From contig BAIF02000031.1 in NCBI GenBank assembly GCA_000509105.1, forward strand, positions 1-64,000: 64,000 nucleotides of DNA. The letters run 5' to 3'. Shown piece by piece: positions 24,857-33,816 of this stretch. Made by a program: the position numbers and the translations under genes. Source of the DNA: Clostridiales bacterium VE202-21. Its GTDB lineage: Bacteria > Bacillota > Clostridia > Lachnospirales > Lachnospiraceae. How positions within the stretch are numbered: position 1 is the first letter of the stretch; every line of letters begins with the position of its first letter. Under the pieces are notes generated by a model that had not been told where the DNA came from, made no database searches, and saw only the letters and a program-made list of their open reading frames with translations.

Positions 24857-25822
24857 ATGATGAAACATAGATTAAAAATGAACCGGATGATCCGGCCGGA
24901 ACTGACGGTGTTTGTGTTCATGATTTTAAGCCTTGTGGTCGGGGTTCTGCTGTCGCCAAACTTTCTGGACATTAGATTTCTGCTTGGCTCCACGATCTTC
25001 TACTGCGAACTCGGGCTGATGGCAATTCCGTTTACCCTCCTTCTGACATCAGGGGAGATCGACCTTTCCATCGCGGCAAACATGAGTCTGGTGGCTTGTC
25101 TGGTGGCCGTACTGTATCAGGCGGGGATGAGTATGCCAGTGCTAATTGTGATCGGTATTGCAGCAGGGACGCTGCTTGGATTTTTTAACGGCCTTCTCGT
25201 GACGGTTACAAAGCTGCCCTCATTAGTGATAACCATCGGCATCATGTCTGTCTATCAGGGATTTTCACAGGTTCTGGTAGGAGACGCGGCGATTTCGGGA
25301 TTTCCGGAATGGTTTATCGGTCTTGATCAATACACAATTTTGGGATTGATACCACTAAATCTGATTATCTTGATTGTAGTCGCCCTTATTTTCTCCTTTC
25401 TGTTGAAAAAGACGGTATGGGGCAGGAAGGTGACTGCCATCGGCCTGAACCGCGGCACGGCATTGTATTCCGGCGTTGCAGTTGAAAAAACAAAGGTTCT
25501 GCTCTTTACAATTCAGGGGACATTCTGTGCAATCGCAGGTATTATGACAATGTCCAGGCTGCAGATGGCGAAGTATACCATAGCGGGCGACGGACAGATG
25601 GACGTTATCACTATGGTTCTGCTTGGCGGAACCGCATTTGCTGGAGGACGTGGGAGCGTCCTTGGGACACTGGCAGCATTTTTCATTATCGTTTTCATCA
25701 GAACGGGCATGCGGCTGGCGCTTCTGAGCAATTATGCACAGATGGCGATACTGGGACTGCTGTTGATTCTTGTAATTATTATTTCAAACGGGTTAGAAAA
25801 AATGGCTAAAAAATATGAATAG
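24857..25822 (+). CDS. CUT2 sugar ABC transporter permease, 321 aa
   Basis: Second permease of the operon, with GFFNGLLVTVTKLPSLVITIGIMSVYQG and IGLNRGTALYSGVAVEKTKVLLFTIQGTFCAIAGIMTMSR as family markers. It lies 9 bp after the previous gene with AAGGGGGG upstream. The pair of non-identical permeases plus one double ATPase plus one binding protein matches the gene content of L-rhamnose ABC importers in other bacteria. Confidence 0.92.
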   Translation: MMKHRLKMNRMIRPELTVFVFMILSLVVGVLLSPNFLDIRFLLGSTIFYCELGLMAIPFTLLLTSGEIDLSIAANMSLVACLVAVLYQAGMSMPVLIVIGIAAGTLLGFFNGLLVTVTKLPSLVITIGIMSVYQGFSQVLVGDAAISGFPEWFIGLDQYTILGLIPLNLIILIVVALIFSFLLKKTVWGRKVTAIGLNRGTALYSGVAVEKTKVLLFTIQGTFCAIAGIMTMSRLQMAKYTIAGDGQMDVITMVLLGGTAFAGGRGSVLGTLAAFFIIVFIRTGMRLALLSNYAQMAILGLLLILVIIISNGLEKMAKKYE

Positions 25823-25894
25823 GAGGTGCAGTGGTATTAAAAAAATAATTAGCCATGAGAAACATATAAATAAAAAAAATTCAGGAGGATTGCT

Positions 25895-26992
25895 ATGAAA
25901 AAAAGAGTATTATCAGTAGTATTGGGGATCTGTTTACTGACCGCGGCAATGGTGGGCGGATGCGAGAAGAAGGGCGTGGAGCAGAACCCGAAAAGTGACA
26001 GCAGCAAACAGGAAGAGGAGCAGGGAAGTACGGACGATAAGGCACAAGGCAGTGCGAAAAACGCTTCCGATGTCACAGTCCGCTATATCTGTCTGACAAA
26101 GGGAATTCCCTACTTTGACCCGATTATTGAGGGGATGAAAGAAAGTGTGGAAAAGGCGGGGGCAACCTTCCAGGATACGGCTCCGGATACAAGCGACGCG
26201 ACGGCACAGATCCCGCTGATTGAGGCAGCAATCCAGGACAAGGTCGATGTAATCTGTATATCACCAAGTGATCCGGATGCTTTGTGCGCTACTTTTGATA
26301 AAGCCAGGGACGCGGGAATTATCGTTCTCTGCGTGAATGATGATGTTACCGGAAACGAAGACAGAAGAGACGGTGCGGTAATGTCTACGGATTACGATGT
26401 GCTTGGAAAAGAGAACTTTGAGGCGTTTGCGGAGAGCATGAATTATGAGGGCAAGTTTGTTGCATTAAGCTCTAAGACAGGAACGCCGTTCCAGGAGAAC
26501 CAGATGCAGATTTACAGGGATATGATGGCGGAAGACGAGAAATACGCGAAAATGGAATTTGTGGATGTTCTTTATGGCGATGATGAGGCTACAAAAAGCC
26601 TGACCGAGGCGGAGGCTGCCATCCAGAAATATCCGGACCTGAAAGGCATTATATCTCCGACAACGGTAGGAATTGTAGCCGCAGCACAGGCAGTGGAGAA
26701 TGCAGGGCTGACGGGCAAGATTATGGTAAGCGGAACGGGAACACCATCCCAGTGCAAGACATACCTGGAAAATGGCACCATGCCGAATGCATTTCTCTGG
26801 GATACCAGGCTTTGCGGAAATGTAGCAGGAACACTCTCAGTTAAGCTTGCAACGGGAGAAACGGCGCTGGAAGCCGGAGCTGAAATTGACCTTGGCGAAT
26901 ACGGTACGGTAAAGGCCAATGATGTCTGCCTGGTACCGGCAGGAGATCCGTTGAAGTTTACAAAAGACAATGCGGATGAATATGATTACTAA
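25895..26992 (+). CDS. Sugar ABC transporter substrate-binding lipoprotein (RhaS-like), 365 aa
   Basis: Signal peptide with lipobox at MVGGC (Cys23), then a Gln/Glu/Lys-rich tether to about residue 60, then the binding fold (VRYICLTKGIPYFDPIIEGMKESVEKAGA, DVICISPSDPDALCATFDKARDAGIIVLCVNDD, GIISPTTVGIVAAAQAVENAG). The sequence type resembles autoinducer-2/rhamnose-binding proteins of CUT2 importers. CAGGAGG precedes the start. The rhamnulokinase and isomerase at the end of the operon make L-rhamnose or a derivative the likely ligand (inference). Confidence 0.9.
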   Translation: MKKRVLSVVLGICLLTAAMVGGCEKKGVEQNPKSDSSKQEEEQGSTDDKAQGSAKNASDVTVRYICLTKGIPYFDPIIEGMKESVEKAGATFQDTAPDTSDATAQIPLIEAAIQDKVDVICISPSDPDALCATFDKARDAGIIVLCVNDDVTGNEDRRDGAVMSTDYDVLGKENFEAFAESMNYEGKFVALSSKTGTPFQENQMQIYRDMMAEDEKYAKMEFVDVLYGDDEATKSLTEAEAAIQKYPDLKGIISPTTVGIVAAAQAVENAGLTGKIMVSGTGTPSQCKTYLENGTMPNAFLWDTRLCGNVAGTLSVKLATGETALEAGAEIDLGEYGTVKANDVCLVPAGDPLKFTKDNADEYDY

Positions 26993-27056
26993 TTTTTGAA
27001 AATAAGTGGCATGACAGTAAAAATATTAACTGAAATAAATAATCAGCTGTGCCGCA

Positions 27057-27098
27057 AAAGGGACAGACCCCTCTGCAAAGGGGGCTGTCCCCTTTGAG
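27057..27098 (+). other. Intra-operon GC hairpin
   Basis: AAAGGGACAGACCCCT pairs imperfectly with AGGGGGCTGTCCCCTTT around a short loop. There is no T run, so it is not a standard terminator. It lies between the binding-protein gene and the catabolic genes and could set their relative mRNA levels by stabilising the upstream message. Confidence 0.5.
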
Positions 27099-27137
27099 AA
27101 GGAAACCGGTGCAGTCTGCAGGAGGAGGTACGCGTGT

Positions 27138-28214
27138 ATGAATGCAAGAGAAAGGGTACTGGCGGCTTTAAAAGGGGAGGGGAAGCCCGACCGGATGCCA
27201 TTTGAGATCAGTTGGGGCGCGTTTACCCCGAGACTGATGCAGTGTTATCATGAGAAGGAAAAAACAGAGGAAACACCGGAAGAATACTTTGACTTTGATG
27301 TCAGGTCGGTAAATATCGGCGCAACAAAGAAGAAAACAGATTTTACAAAATACTTCAAAGAGAAACTTCCGGACAATGTGATCTTTGATGAGTGGGGAAT
27401 TGGGGCCGTGCCCGGCTCGCAGGAACATTTTCTGGAGTTCAAATACCATCCCCTTGCGTGGTGTGAAACAGCGGAGGATGTATATGGCTACGAGTGGCCT
27501 GATGTGGATGCAGATTACCGGTTTGAGGGAATGAAGGAAAAAATTGAAGAATATAAGTCCCGTGGCTACGTGGTAATGGGAGAATTGTATCAAACGATCT
27601 TCGAAACCGCGTGGATGCTGCGTGGGATGGAAACTTTTTTGATGGATTACTATGAAAACGAAGAAGTGGCTATGGCTATATGCGATAAACTGAAAGAATT
27701 GAGGATAAAGCAGGCGAAGAAATATGCGGAGCTTGGTGTTGATATCATCCGCCTGGGGGATGACGTGGCGACACAAAAAGGGCCGCTGATGAGCCGTGAA
27801 ATGTACGGTGCTTTGATAAAAGAACGTATGAAAAGAATCGTTCAGGCGGGGAAGGCTGTAAATCCGGAAGTGCTTTATTTCCGGCACTGCGATGGGAAAG
27901 TGGAAGACATTGTGGATGATTTTATCGAGGAGGGCATCGATATCCTGAATCCTGTACAGCCGGAGTGTAATGACCTGACGCTTATATATGATAGATTTGG
28001 GGACAGACTGGCATTCTGGGGCGGAATCGGGACACAGAGCACGATGCCCTTTGGAACGCCGCAAGAGGTGAGGGAAAAAGTAAAGGAAGTTCAGAAAATT
28101 TTGGGCAAAAGAGGCGCGCTGGTTGTGGCCCCTACGCACATACTGGAGCCGGAAGTGCCATGGGAAAATGTACTGGCATTTGTGGACGCTGCGAAGCATT
28201 CCTATTACGAATAA
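27138..28214 (+). CDS. Uroporphyrinogen decarboxylase-family protein, 358 aa
   Basis: URO-D superfamily TIM barrel (MNARERVLAALKGEGKPDRMPFE; YFRHCDGKVEDIVDDFIEEGIDILNPVQPECNDL; FWGGIGTQSTMPFGTPQEV). The superfamily holds HemE and corrinoid-dependent methyltransferases such as MtaA/CmuA. HemE is unlikely because the gene sits in a sugar operon and has a paralogue two genes on; the Cys in RHCDG is reminiscent of the metal-binding Cys of the methyltransferase branch. No corrinoid protein is encoded nearby. The role is unknown; a methyl transfer or another C1/decarboxylation step on a sugar-derived compound is conceivable. AGGAGG precedes the start. Confidence 0.82.
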   Translation: MNARERVLAALKGEGKPDRMPFEISWGAFTPRLMQCYHEKEKTEETPEEYFDFDVRSVNIGATKKKTDFTKYFKEKLPDNVIFDEWGIGAVPGSQEHFLEFKYHPLAWCETAEDVYGYEWPDVDADYRFEGMKEKIEEYKSRGYVVMGELYQTIFETAWMLRGMETFLMDYYENEEVAMAICDKLKELRIKQAKKYAELGVDIIRLGDDVATQKGPLMSREMYGALIKERMKRIVQAGKAVNPEVLYFRHCDGKVEDIVDDFIEEGIDILNPVQPECNDLTLIYDRFGDRLAFWGGIGTQSTMPFGTPQEVREKVKEVQKILGKRGALVVAPTHILEPEVPWENVLAFVDAAKHSYYE

Positions 28215-28285
28215 ATAAGATGGTCATGAATAAATAAGATGGTTTCAAATAAAGGAGAAGATGGTTGCGAATAAAGGAGAAGTCA

Positions 28286-29518
28286 ATGGAGCGATATGAA
28301 AAAAGATATGAGATTTTAAAAGAAGAATTAGGTGAAAAGGGGTTAGACCTGGAGGAAATTAAAGATTTACTAAAGACGCAGGTCATTGAACTGCCGTCCT
28401 GGGCAGTGGGAAATTCCGGAACCCGCTATGGCACATTTAAAGATAAGGGGGCAGCAGTTACGATCTGGGATAAGATCGACGACTGTGCGGAAATCCAGAG
28501 GTGCCTGGGGATCACGCCGGTTATGGCAAGCCATGTGTGCTGGGACAAGACTGAGGACGGAAGATTCGGCCCGGTCAGGGAATATGCCGAGGAGAAAGGC
28601 ATGAAAATCGGTACCGTGCATCCGAATACATTTTCCGGGCAGGAGTTCAGGTATGGATCCATGTGTTCGCCGTTGGACTGGGTACGTGAACAGACGAAGG
28701 AACACTTTAAAGACTGCGTCAGAATGGCGCGGGAGATGGGTTCCCGGACAATCGGGATGTGGGTGGCGGACGGAACCAACTATCCGGGGCAGGATAATCT
28801 GAGGGAGCGGAAACACCGCCTGTATGAGGGACTAAAGGTTCTGTATGATGCGATGGATGCGGATATGACGCTGCTGCTGGAATATAAACCCTTTGAACCA
28901 TTCTATTACACGACCGACGTGCAGGACTGGGGCACCTCCTATCTGATGTGCAGTAAACTAGGACCTCAGGCAAAGACGCTGGTGGATCTGGGGCATCACC
29001 TGCCGGGGACCAATATTGAGCATATTATATCCACTCTGCTGGACGAAGGAAAACTGGGAGGATTTCACTTTAACAACCACCGGTACGCGGATGATGATCT
29101 GATTCTCGGAACCGTGAACCCGCTGGAGATCTTTCTGATTTACAAAGAAATCATCGATGCGGGGATGGACGGCGTTGATAATCAGATTGCCTATATGCTG
29201 GATCAGTCCCATAATATTGAAAACAGCCTGGAAGGCATTATCTACTCTGTCATGAATATTCAGACCGCCTATGCAAAGGCATTGCTGATTGACCGTAAGG
29301 CTTTGAAAGCTGCCCAGGCGGATCACGATGTCGTAAAATGCAACCAGATCATCATGGAGGCATTTGAAACGGATGTGGAGCCGCTGTTGTCCGTTGTCCG
29401 TATGGAACTGGGGCTCACGGATACCGATCCGCTGCGGAATCACCGGGAGAGCGGTTACCATAAAAGGGTGTCCGAGACCAGAGCGGAAGGGATACTGACA
29501 CTGGGAGGAGGATGCTGA
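28286..29518 (+). CDS. L-rhamnose isomerase-like sugar isomerase (RhaI type), 410 aa
   Basis: Xylose-isomerase-like TIM barrel of the RhaI group, which converts L-rhamnose to L-rhamnulose (and other aldose/ketose pairs) with Mn2+ or similar metal. Metal ligands are recognisable in LLLEYKPFEP (Glu), KTLVDLGHHLPGTNIEHI (Asp, His), GGFHFNNHRYADDDL (His, Asp). FGPVREYAEEKGMKIGTVHPNTF and SPLDWVREQTKEHFKDCVRMARE are typical upstream blocks. The start at 28286 has AAAGGAG. The rhamnulokinase two genes later strongly supports a rhamnose-type substrate. Two UroD-family genes flank it, and it overlaps the second one by one base (TGATG). Confidence 0.83.
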   Translation: MERYEKRYEILKEELGEKGLDLEEIKDLLKTQVIELPSWAVGNSGTRYGTFKDKGAAVTIWDKIDDCAEIQRCLGITPVMASHVCWDKTEDGRFGPVREYAEEKGMKIGTVHPNTFSGQEFRYGSMCSPLDWVREQTKEHFKDCVRMAREMGSRTIGMWVADGTNYPGQDNLRERKHRLYEGLKVLYDAMDADMTLLLEYKPFEPFYYTTDVQDWGTSYLMCSKLGPQAKTLVDLGHHLPGTNIEHIISTLLDEGKLGGFHFNNHRYADDDLILGTVNPLEIFLIYKEIIDAGMDGVDNQIAYMLDQSHNIENSLEGIIYSVMNIQTAYAKALLIDRKALKAAQADHDVVKCNQIIMEAFETDVEPLLSVVRMELGLTDTDPLRNHRESGYHKRVSETRAEGILTLGGGC

Positions 29519-30564
29519 TGAACGGAAGAGAGAGAATTCTGGCGGTTTTAAACCGCCAGGAACCGGACAGAGTCCCTACCTGTGAGTGGGTGCTCTATCC
29601 AAAGGTAATGGAGCAGATCTGCAATACGGCAAGCGACCTGGAATTTGTACAGAAAATGGATCTGGACGGGATTGCCGTCGGGCTGGATTCAAAGAATACG
29701 GTAATAGATGACCGGCATTTCATTGATGAATGGGGAATTACCAGAGTTTCCTATGACGAATATCCGAATCCGGTTGGATTTCCGATCCAGGAATTATCTG
29801 ATCTGGATACCTATGAGGTGCCGGATCCCGATGCGTCGTACCGCTTTAATAAGATTAAAAAAGCAATGGATCTGTTTGGGCAGGAAAAATGTGTAATTGC
29901 CAGGGTGCGGGACGTATTTTCACAGCCCAGGGACCTGATGGGATTTGAAAATTTCCTGGCTGGTTTTTATGAGGAACCGGAGCTTGTCCAGCGCCTGATG
30001 GAGATGAGCGTGGAATACTCCGGCAGAATCTGCGAAAACCTTGCCGGGCTTGGTATTGAGGTAATTGTTGTGGGTGATGATATTGCCAACAACCAGGCAC
30101 TTCTTATGAATCCCGACATGTATAGGGAACAGGTGCTGCCACACTTTGAAGCACTGGTCAAAAAGGCTAAAAGCCTGGGACTCAAGGTGATCAAACACAG
30201 TGACGGAGACTTGAACAGCGTAGTGGAAGATCTGGTAAACGCAGGAATAGACTGCTTGGATCCGATTGACGCAAGAGGAAACATGGATCTCGCTGCATTA
30301 AAGGCAAGGTATGGAAACAGGATTGCATTCAAGGGAAATGTGGACTGTGTGGAAACACTTGTAAACAAGTCAGAAGACCAGGTACGCAGGGAAGTAGCGC
30401 GTTGTCTGCTCCAGGGAAGCGTGGGAGGCGGACACATTATCTCCTCCTCCAACTCCATCCACAGCGGAATAAACCCGCGGAATTACAAGGTTTTTCTGGA
30501 TGCGGTAAAGGAATTGGGGTGGTATCCCTTAGACTTAGAAAAATTAAAGCAAATCGCAGAATAG
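29518..30564 (+). CDS. Uroporphyrinogen decarboxylase-family protein, second copy, 348 aa
   Basis: Same superfamily as the gene at 27138 but clearly divergent: MNGRERILAVLNRQEPDRVPTCEWVLYP, EWGITRVSYDEYPNPVGFP, IVVGDDIANNQALLMNPDMYREQVLPHF, KVIKHSDGDLNSVVEDLVNAGIDCLDPID, GGGHIISSSNSIHSGINPRNYKVFLDAVKE. Position of RHCDG in the first copy is KHSDG here, so the two copies differ at the presumed metal-binding Cys. The start at 29518 shares a base with the isomerase stop and has GGAGGAGG at good spacing. The paired, unequal copies suggest a two-component function. Confidence 0.82.
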   Translation: MNGRERILAVLNRQEPDRVPTCEWVLYPKVMEQICNTASDLEFVQKMDLDGIAVGLDSKNTVIDDRHFIDEWGITRVSYDEYPNPVGFPIQELSDLDTYEVPDPDASYRFNKIKKAMDLFGQEKCVIARVRDVFSQPRDLMGFENFLAGFYEEPELVQRLMEMSVEYSGRICENLAGLGIEVIVVGDDIANNQALLMNPDMYREQVLPHFEALVKKAKSLGLKVIKHSDGDLNSVVEDLVNAGIDCLDPIDARGNMDLAALKARYGNRIAFKGNVDCVETLVNKSEDQVRREVARCLLQGSVGGGHIISSSNSIHSGINPRNYKVFLDAVKELGWYPLDLEKLKQIAE

Positions 30565-30574
30565 GGGTGTGCAA

Positions 30575-32047
30575 ATGGGCAGATATTTTGCAGTCGATCT
30601 GGGGGCGGAAAGCGGCCGCTGTATCGCAGGAACCCTGGAAAACGGCATTATAAAACTGGATGAACTGTGGCGGTTTCCGACACAGGGACTTAAAATCCGG
30701 GGAGAATGGAAATGGAACGTTTACCGCTTTTATGAAGAAATATTAAAAGGACTTCGGATTTATGCGGATCAATACGGACCCGAACTGGATTCGATCGGCG
30801 TAGACACCTGGGGCGTAGATTTTGGCCTGCTGGATAAGAACGGGACACTGATGGGGATCCCATATACATACAGGGATAAAAGGACAGAAGGCACAGACGC
30901 CCTGCTGGAGCCAAGGAAAAAAATGTTATACCGAAAAACCGGAATTCAGTTTCTGGAGTTCAATACACTGAATCAGCTTATTGCAGCCAGGAGGCAGAAA
31001 GATACACAGCTCGACCACGCCAGAGAACTGCTGTTTGTGGGAGATATCCTGCACTATCTGTTGGGAGCCAGGCCTGTTTGCGAATACACGGCGGCCTCCA
31101 TATCCATGCTGGTAGATACGGTCAACCGCAAATGGGATGACGAGATCTTCGAGGCCTACAATATCCCGGTAGAACTGCAGTCCCAGATCTCGTTTGCAGG
31201 GGACACAGTAGGAACACTCCGGGACGATATTGCAGACCAGGCGGGACTAAAACGTGGGATTCCGATCATTACGCCTGCCGTACATGACACGGCAAGTGCA
31301 GTAGTAGCGACTCCCACAGAAGGTGAAAACTTCGCTTTTATCAGTTCCGGTACATGGTCTCTGGCAGGAATGGAGCTGAAACAGCCCGTAAATAATGAAA
31401 AAAGCTTCGCACTCAATATCTCCAATTCTGGCGGAGTACTTGGAAAATCCCTTTTTCTAAAAAATATCATGGGACTCTGGATTATTCAGCAATGTAAAAA
31501 ACAATGGAACCGAAAAGATCCTGGGCTTAACTACTCCAGAATCGTAGAAGAGGCGCAAAAAGCCCCTAAATTTACGGCGTTTATAGACGTAGACGACAAC
31601 AGCTTTTTCGCACCGGAAAATATGCCGGAAGCGATTGTCGAATACCTGAAAAAAACAAATCAGATCCAACTCAAAGAAGACGACATCGGTGCAATCAGTA
31701 GGCTGATCTATGAGGGCCTTGCACTGAAATACAAATATGTTTTAGGGAAGATAGAAGATGCCGCAGAGAAAAAAATCGATGTCGTACACGTAACAGGAGG
31801 CGGTGGAAAGAATACACTGTTAAATCAGTTTATAGCCAATGCGCTCCACAAAAAAGTAACGGCAGGCCCGGAAGAATGTACAGCAACCGGCAATCTCCTG
31901 ATGCAGGCCTACGGATGCGGACATGCCTCCTCATTAACAGAAATACGCAGAATAGTGAGGGATTCCTTCCAGGTGAGGGAATATGTGCCGGAAGATGAGG
32001 CAGAGTGGAATCTTGCATACAAAAATTTCACAAAATATTGCTTCTAA
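30575..32047 (+). CDS. rhaB: Rhamnulokinase, 490 aa
   Basis: FGGY-family kinase that phosphorylates L-rhamnulose at O-1. The start YFAVDLGAESGRCIAGTLENG is the RhaB version of the phosphate loop. WKWNVYRFYEEILKGLR, SIGVDTWGVDFGLLDKNG and PYTYRDKRT are typical, and the C-terminal VHVTGGGGKNTLLNQFIANAL is the FGGY signature. Length matches RhaB. GGGGTG precedes ATG 30575. It is the last gene of the operon; no rhamnulose-1-phosphate aldolase gene follows, so cleavage must be supplied from elsewhere or by the class II aldolase at 6922 (inference). Confidence 0.92.
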   Translation: MGRYFAVDLGAESGRCIAGTLENGIIKLDELWRFPTQGLKIRGEWKWNVYRFYEEILKGLRIYADQYGPELDSIGVDTWGVDFGLLDKNGTLMGIPYTYRDKRTEGTDALLEPRKKMLYRKTGIQFLEFNTLNQLIAARRQKDTQLDHARELLFVGDILHYLLGARPVCEYTAASISMLVDTVNRKWDDEIFEAYNIPVELQSQISFAGDTVGTLRDDIADQAGLKRGIPIITPAVHDTASAVVATPTEGENFAFISSGTWSLAGMELKQPVNNEKSFALNISNSGGVLGKSLFLKNIMGLWIIQQCKKQWNRKDPGLNYSRIVEEAQKAPKFTAFIDVDDNSFFAPENMPEAIVEYLKKTNQIQLKEDDIGAISRLIYEGLALKYKYVLGKIEDAAEKKIDVVHVTGGGGKNTLLNQFIANALHKKVTAGPEECTATGNLLMQAYGCGHASSLTEIRRIVRDSFQVREYVPEDEAEWNLAYKNFTKYCF

Positions 32048-32549
32048 ATCAAACAAAGCAACGGCCATAAATCCCATCCGCTGCCCCGTAAAATCTCCCA
32101 GACGGGAAATCGTTTTCACCTGCCGGCCGGATGAACCAGCCTGCAGCAAGATGAACCAGAGATATGCTTACGCCTGCATCTTGTCCTGTCTTGCTGCAGG
32201 CGTCTCTCCCTGTATAAAAAAACAAAAGATTGTGCAATAAGTAGTAATGTCTTATAATATAAGCAGTAAAAAATTTGTCTGATAAAGAAAATGATTATTG
32301 CACAATAGAAGAACCGAGAATACTATGTATCAATTATCTTGATGTGAACAAAGATATCGGGGCAATGATCGGACAAGCACAGGAATCTGATGGTTACGGA
32401 AGATAATCTGTACGAGTTGACAAATGAACGGGCTGGGGAAAAGACAATGTTTCGGCTGAAACCGTATCTTTAGTTTGACTTTTGTCCGGAAATATATTAC
32501 AACTAGAATTAAGCAGAGCTTAAAAATACAGAGGAAAGGAGGATTGAAG
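32048..32549 (+). other. Intergenic region: hairpin, promoter and inverted motif before the second LacI gene
   Basis: No gene is supported here. GCCTGCAGCAAGA (32139-32151) and TCTTGCTGCAGGC (32189-32201) form a 13-bp perfect stem that probably ends the rhaB operon, although the T run is weak. A promoter TTGTGC (32230-32235), 17 bp, TATAAT (32253-32258) follows. TTGTGCAATAA over the -35 is mirrored by TTATTGCACAA at 32293-32303, a possible regulator site. The leader to 32550 is about 290 nt. Confidence 0.55.
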
Positions 32550-33530
32550 ATGGCAAGTATCAGAGATGTTGCCAAAAAGGCAAACGTAGGCCCGACAACG
32601 GTCTCACGGGTTCTGAACAACAGCGGCTATGTATCCGATGAGACCCGCCAGAAGATAGAAGCAGCCATGCGTGAACTGGACTACACGCCCAACGAGCTGG
32701 CGCGCAATTTATTTCACAAGAAAACAGGGATTATCGCCGTATTAGTTCCCACGGTTGCACACCCGTTTTTTGCTGAATTTGTAGAATATGTGGAAGCAGA
32801 GCTGTATAACTGCGGCTACAAGACCATGCTGTGCAATACCGTGAAAGAAGAAAATGCGGAACTTGAATATCTGGATATGTTGAACCGTCATATTGTAGAC
32901 GGCGTGATCACAGGTGTACACTCACTTGATGTGGAGGAATATCTCAAGATCCACAAGCCGATTGTGGCGCTTGACCGCTACCTGGGCGAAGATATCCCTG
33001 TGGTGGCAGTGAACCATAAAAGAGGCGGCAGACTGGCGGCAGAAGAGCTGATCAGAAGCGGCTGCAAGTCCGTACTGCATTTCCGCGGCGCGCAGGAAGT
33101 TGAGTCACCATACCATGACAGACATTATGAATTCGAAAGGATTATGAAAAAGAACCATGTGAAGACATATTCCTATGAACTGGAATGGAACCGTTTTGAC
33201 GCCTTATATTATAAAAAGGCAGTAGAGTCAGTTTTTGAAATGGGAATAGATTTTGACGGAGTATTCGGAGTTGACCAGCTGGCGATAGGTTATATGAATG
33301 AAGCGATCAGAAGGCATAAAAAGGTACCGGGAGATGTGAAGATTGTGGCTTATGACGGTACATACCTGACGGGAATCGTAGAACCGCAGGTGACGGCCGT
33401 TGCACAGCCTATGGAAGCGTTGGCCAGGGAATCCGTGCGCCTGATGGCAAGGCTGGTAAATGGAAAGACTTACAAAAATAAGCAGGTTTTATTAGAGGTA
33501 GAGCTTAAAAAAGGCAAGACAACTGTATAG
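32550..33530 (+). CDS. LacI-family transcriptional regulator, 326 aa
   Basis: DNA-binding domain ASIRDVAKKANVGPTTVSRVLNNSGYVSDETR, then the sensor domain (IAVLVPTVAHPFFAEFVEYVEAELYNCGYKTMLCNT, DFDGVFGVDQLAIGYMNEAIRRH, VKIVAYDGTYLTGIVEPQVTAVAQP). The start at 32550 has AAAGGAGG; the longer frame from 32475 is upstream leader. It stands in front of the fructan/oligosaccharide operon, whose promoter region has two perfect TGGAACGGGTTCCA operators. Its recognition helix PTTVSRVLN is standard for this operator class. Induction by the operon's sugar is inferred. Confidence 0.93.
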   Translation: MASIRDVAKKANVGPTTVSRVLNNSGYVSDETRQKIEAAMRELDYTPNELARNLFHKKTGIIAVLVPTVAHPFFAEFVEYVEAELYNCGYKTMLCNTVKEENAELEYLDMLNRHIVDGVITGVHSLDVEEYLKIHKPIVALDRYLGEDIPVVAVNHKRGGRLAAEELIRSGCKSVLHFRGAQEVESPYHDRHYEFERIMKKNHVKTYSYELEWNRFDALYYKKAVESVFEMGIDFDGVFGVDQLAIGYMNEAIRRHKKVPGDVKIVAYDGTYLTGIVEPQVTAVAQPMEALARESVRLMARLVNGKTYKNKQVLLEVELKKGKTTV

Positions 33531-33614
33531 TAAGTTCATTGTGAAAGGTGTACAAAATAAAATCATAATCTTTTGTAGTAATAAACAAAAAAACAGTGAA
33601 TTTAAAAAATAAGG

Positions 33615-33642
33615 TTGACTTTTTTAATTGGAGTTATATAAT
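33615..33642 (+). promoter_or_regulatory. Promoter of the oligosaccharide ABC/GH operon
   Basis: TTGACT (33615-33620), 16-bp spacer, TATAAT (33637-33642). Two LacI-type operators lie just downstream, at 33701 and 33758. Confidence 0.6.
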
Positions 33643-33691
33643 GGGCTTAAAGTAATCAACAGGTGTACATCCTAGAAAACTTATTTTTTTT

Positions 33692-33775
33692 GCCGCATTG
33701 TGGAACGGGTTCCATGATGCGGCGCGGAACAAGCTGAGGTATTTTTTTTAAACAATGTGGAACGGGTTCCACATT
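33692..33775 (+). promoter_or_regulatory. Two LacI-type operators TGGAACGGGTTCCA
   Basis: The first copy (33701-33714) is embedded in a longer inverted repeat, GCCGCAT (33692-33698) with ATGCGGC (33717-33723). The second (33754-33775) is AATGTGGAAC-GG-GTTCCACATT, perfect over 22 bp. They are 57 bp apart and both lie downstream of the promoter, so a bound repressor would block elongation or loop the DNA. Confidence 0.8.
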
Positions 33776-33816
33776 GGAAACAAAAAAACAGTATTCGTAA
33801 TACAAGGAGGAGCATT

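Noticed and set aside
27168-28199. 343-aa minus-strand frame opposite the first UroD-family gene
   Set aside because: Shadow of the plus-strand gene, with a His/Phe/Leu-rich unnatural composition and no ribosome site.
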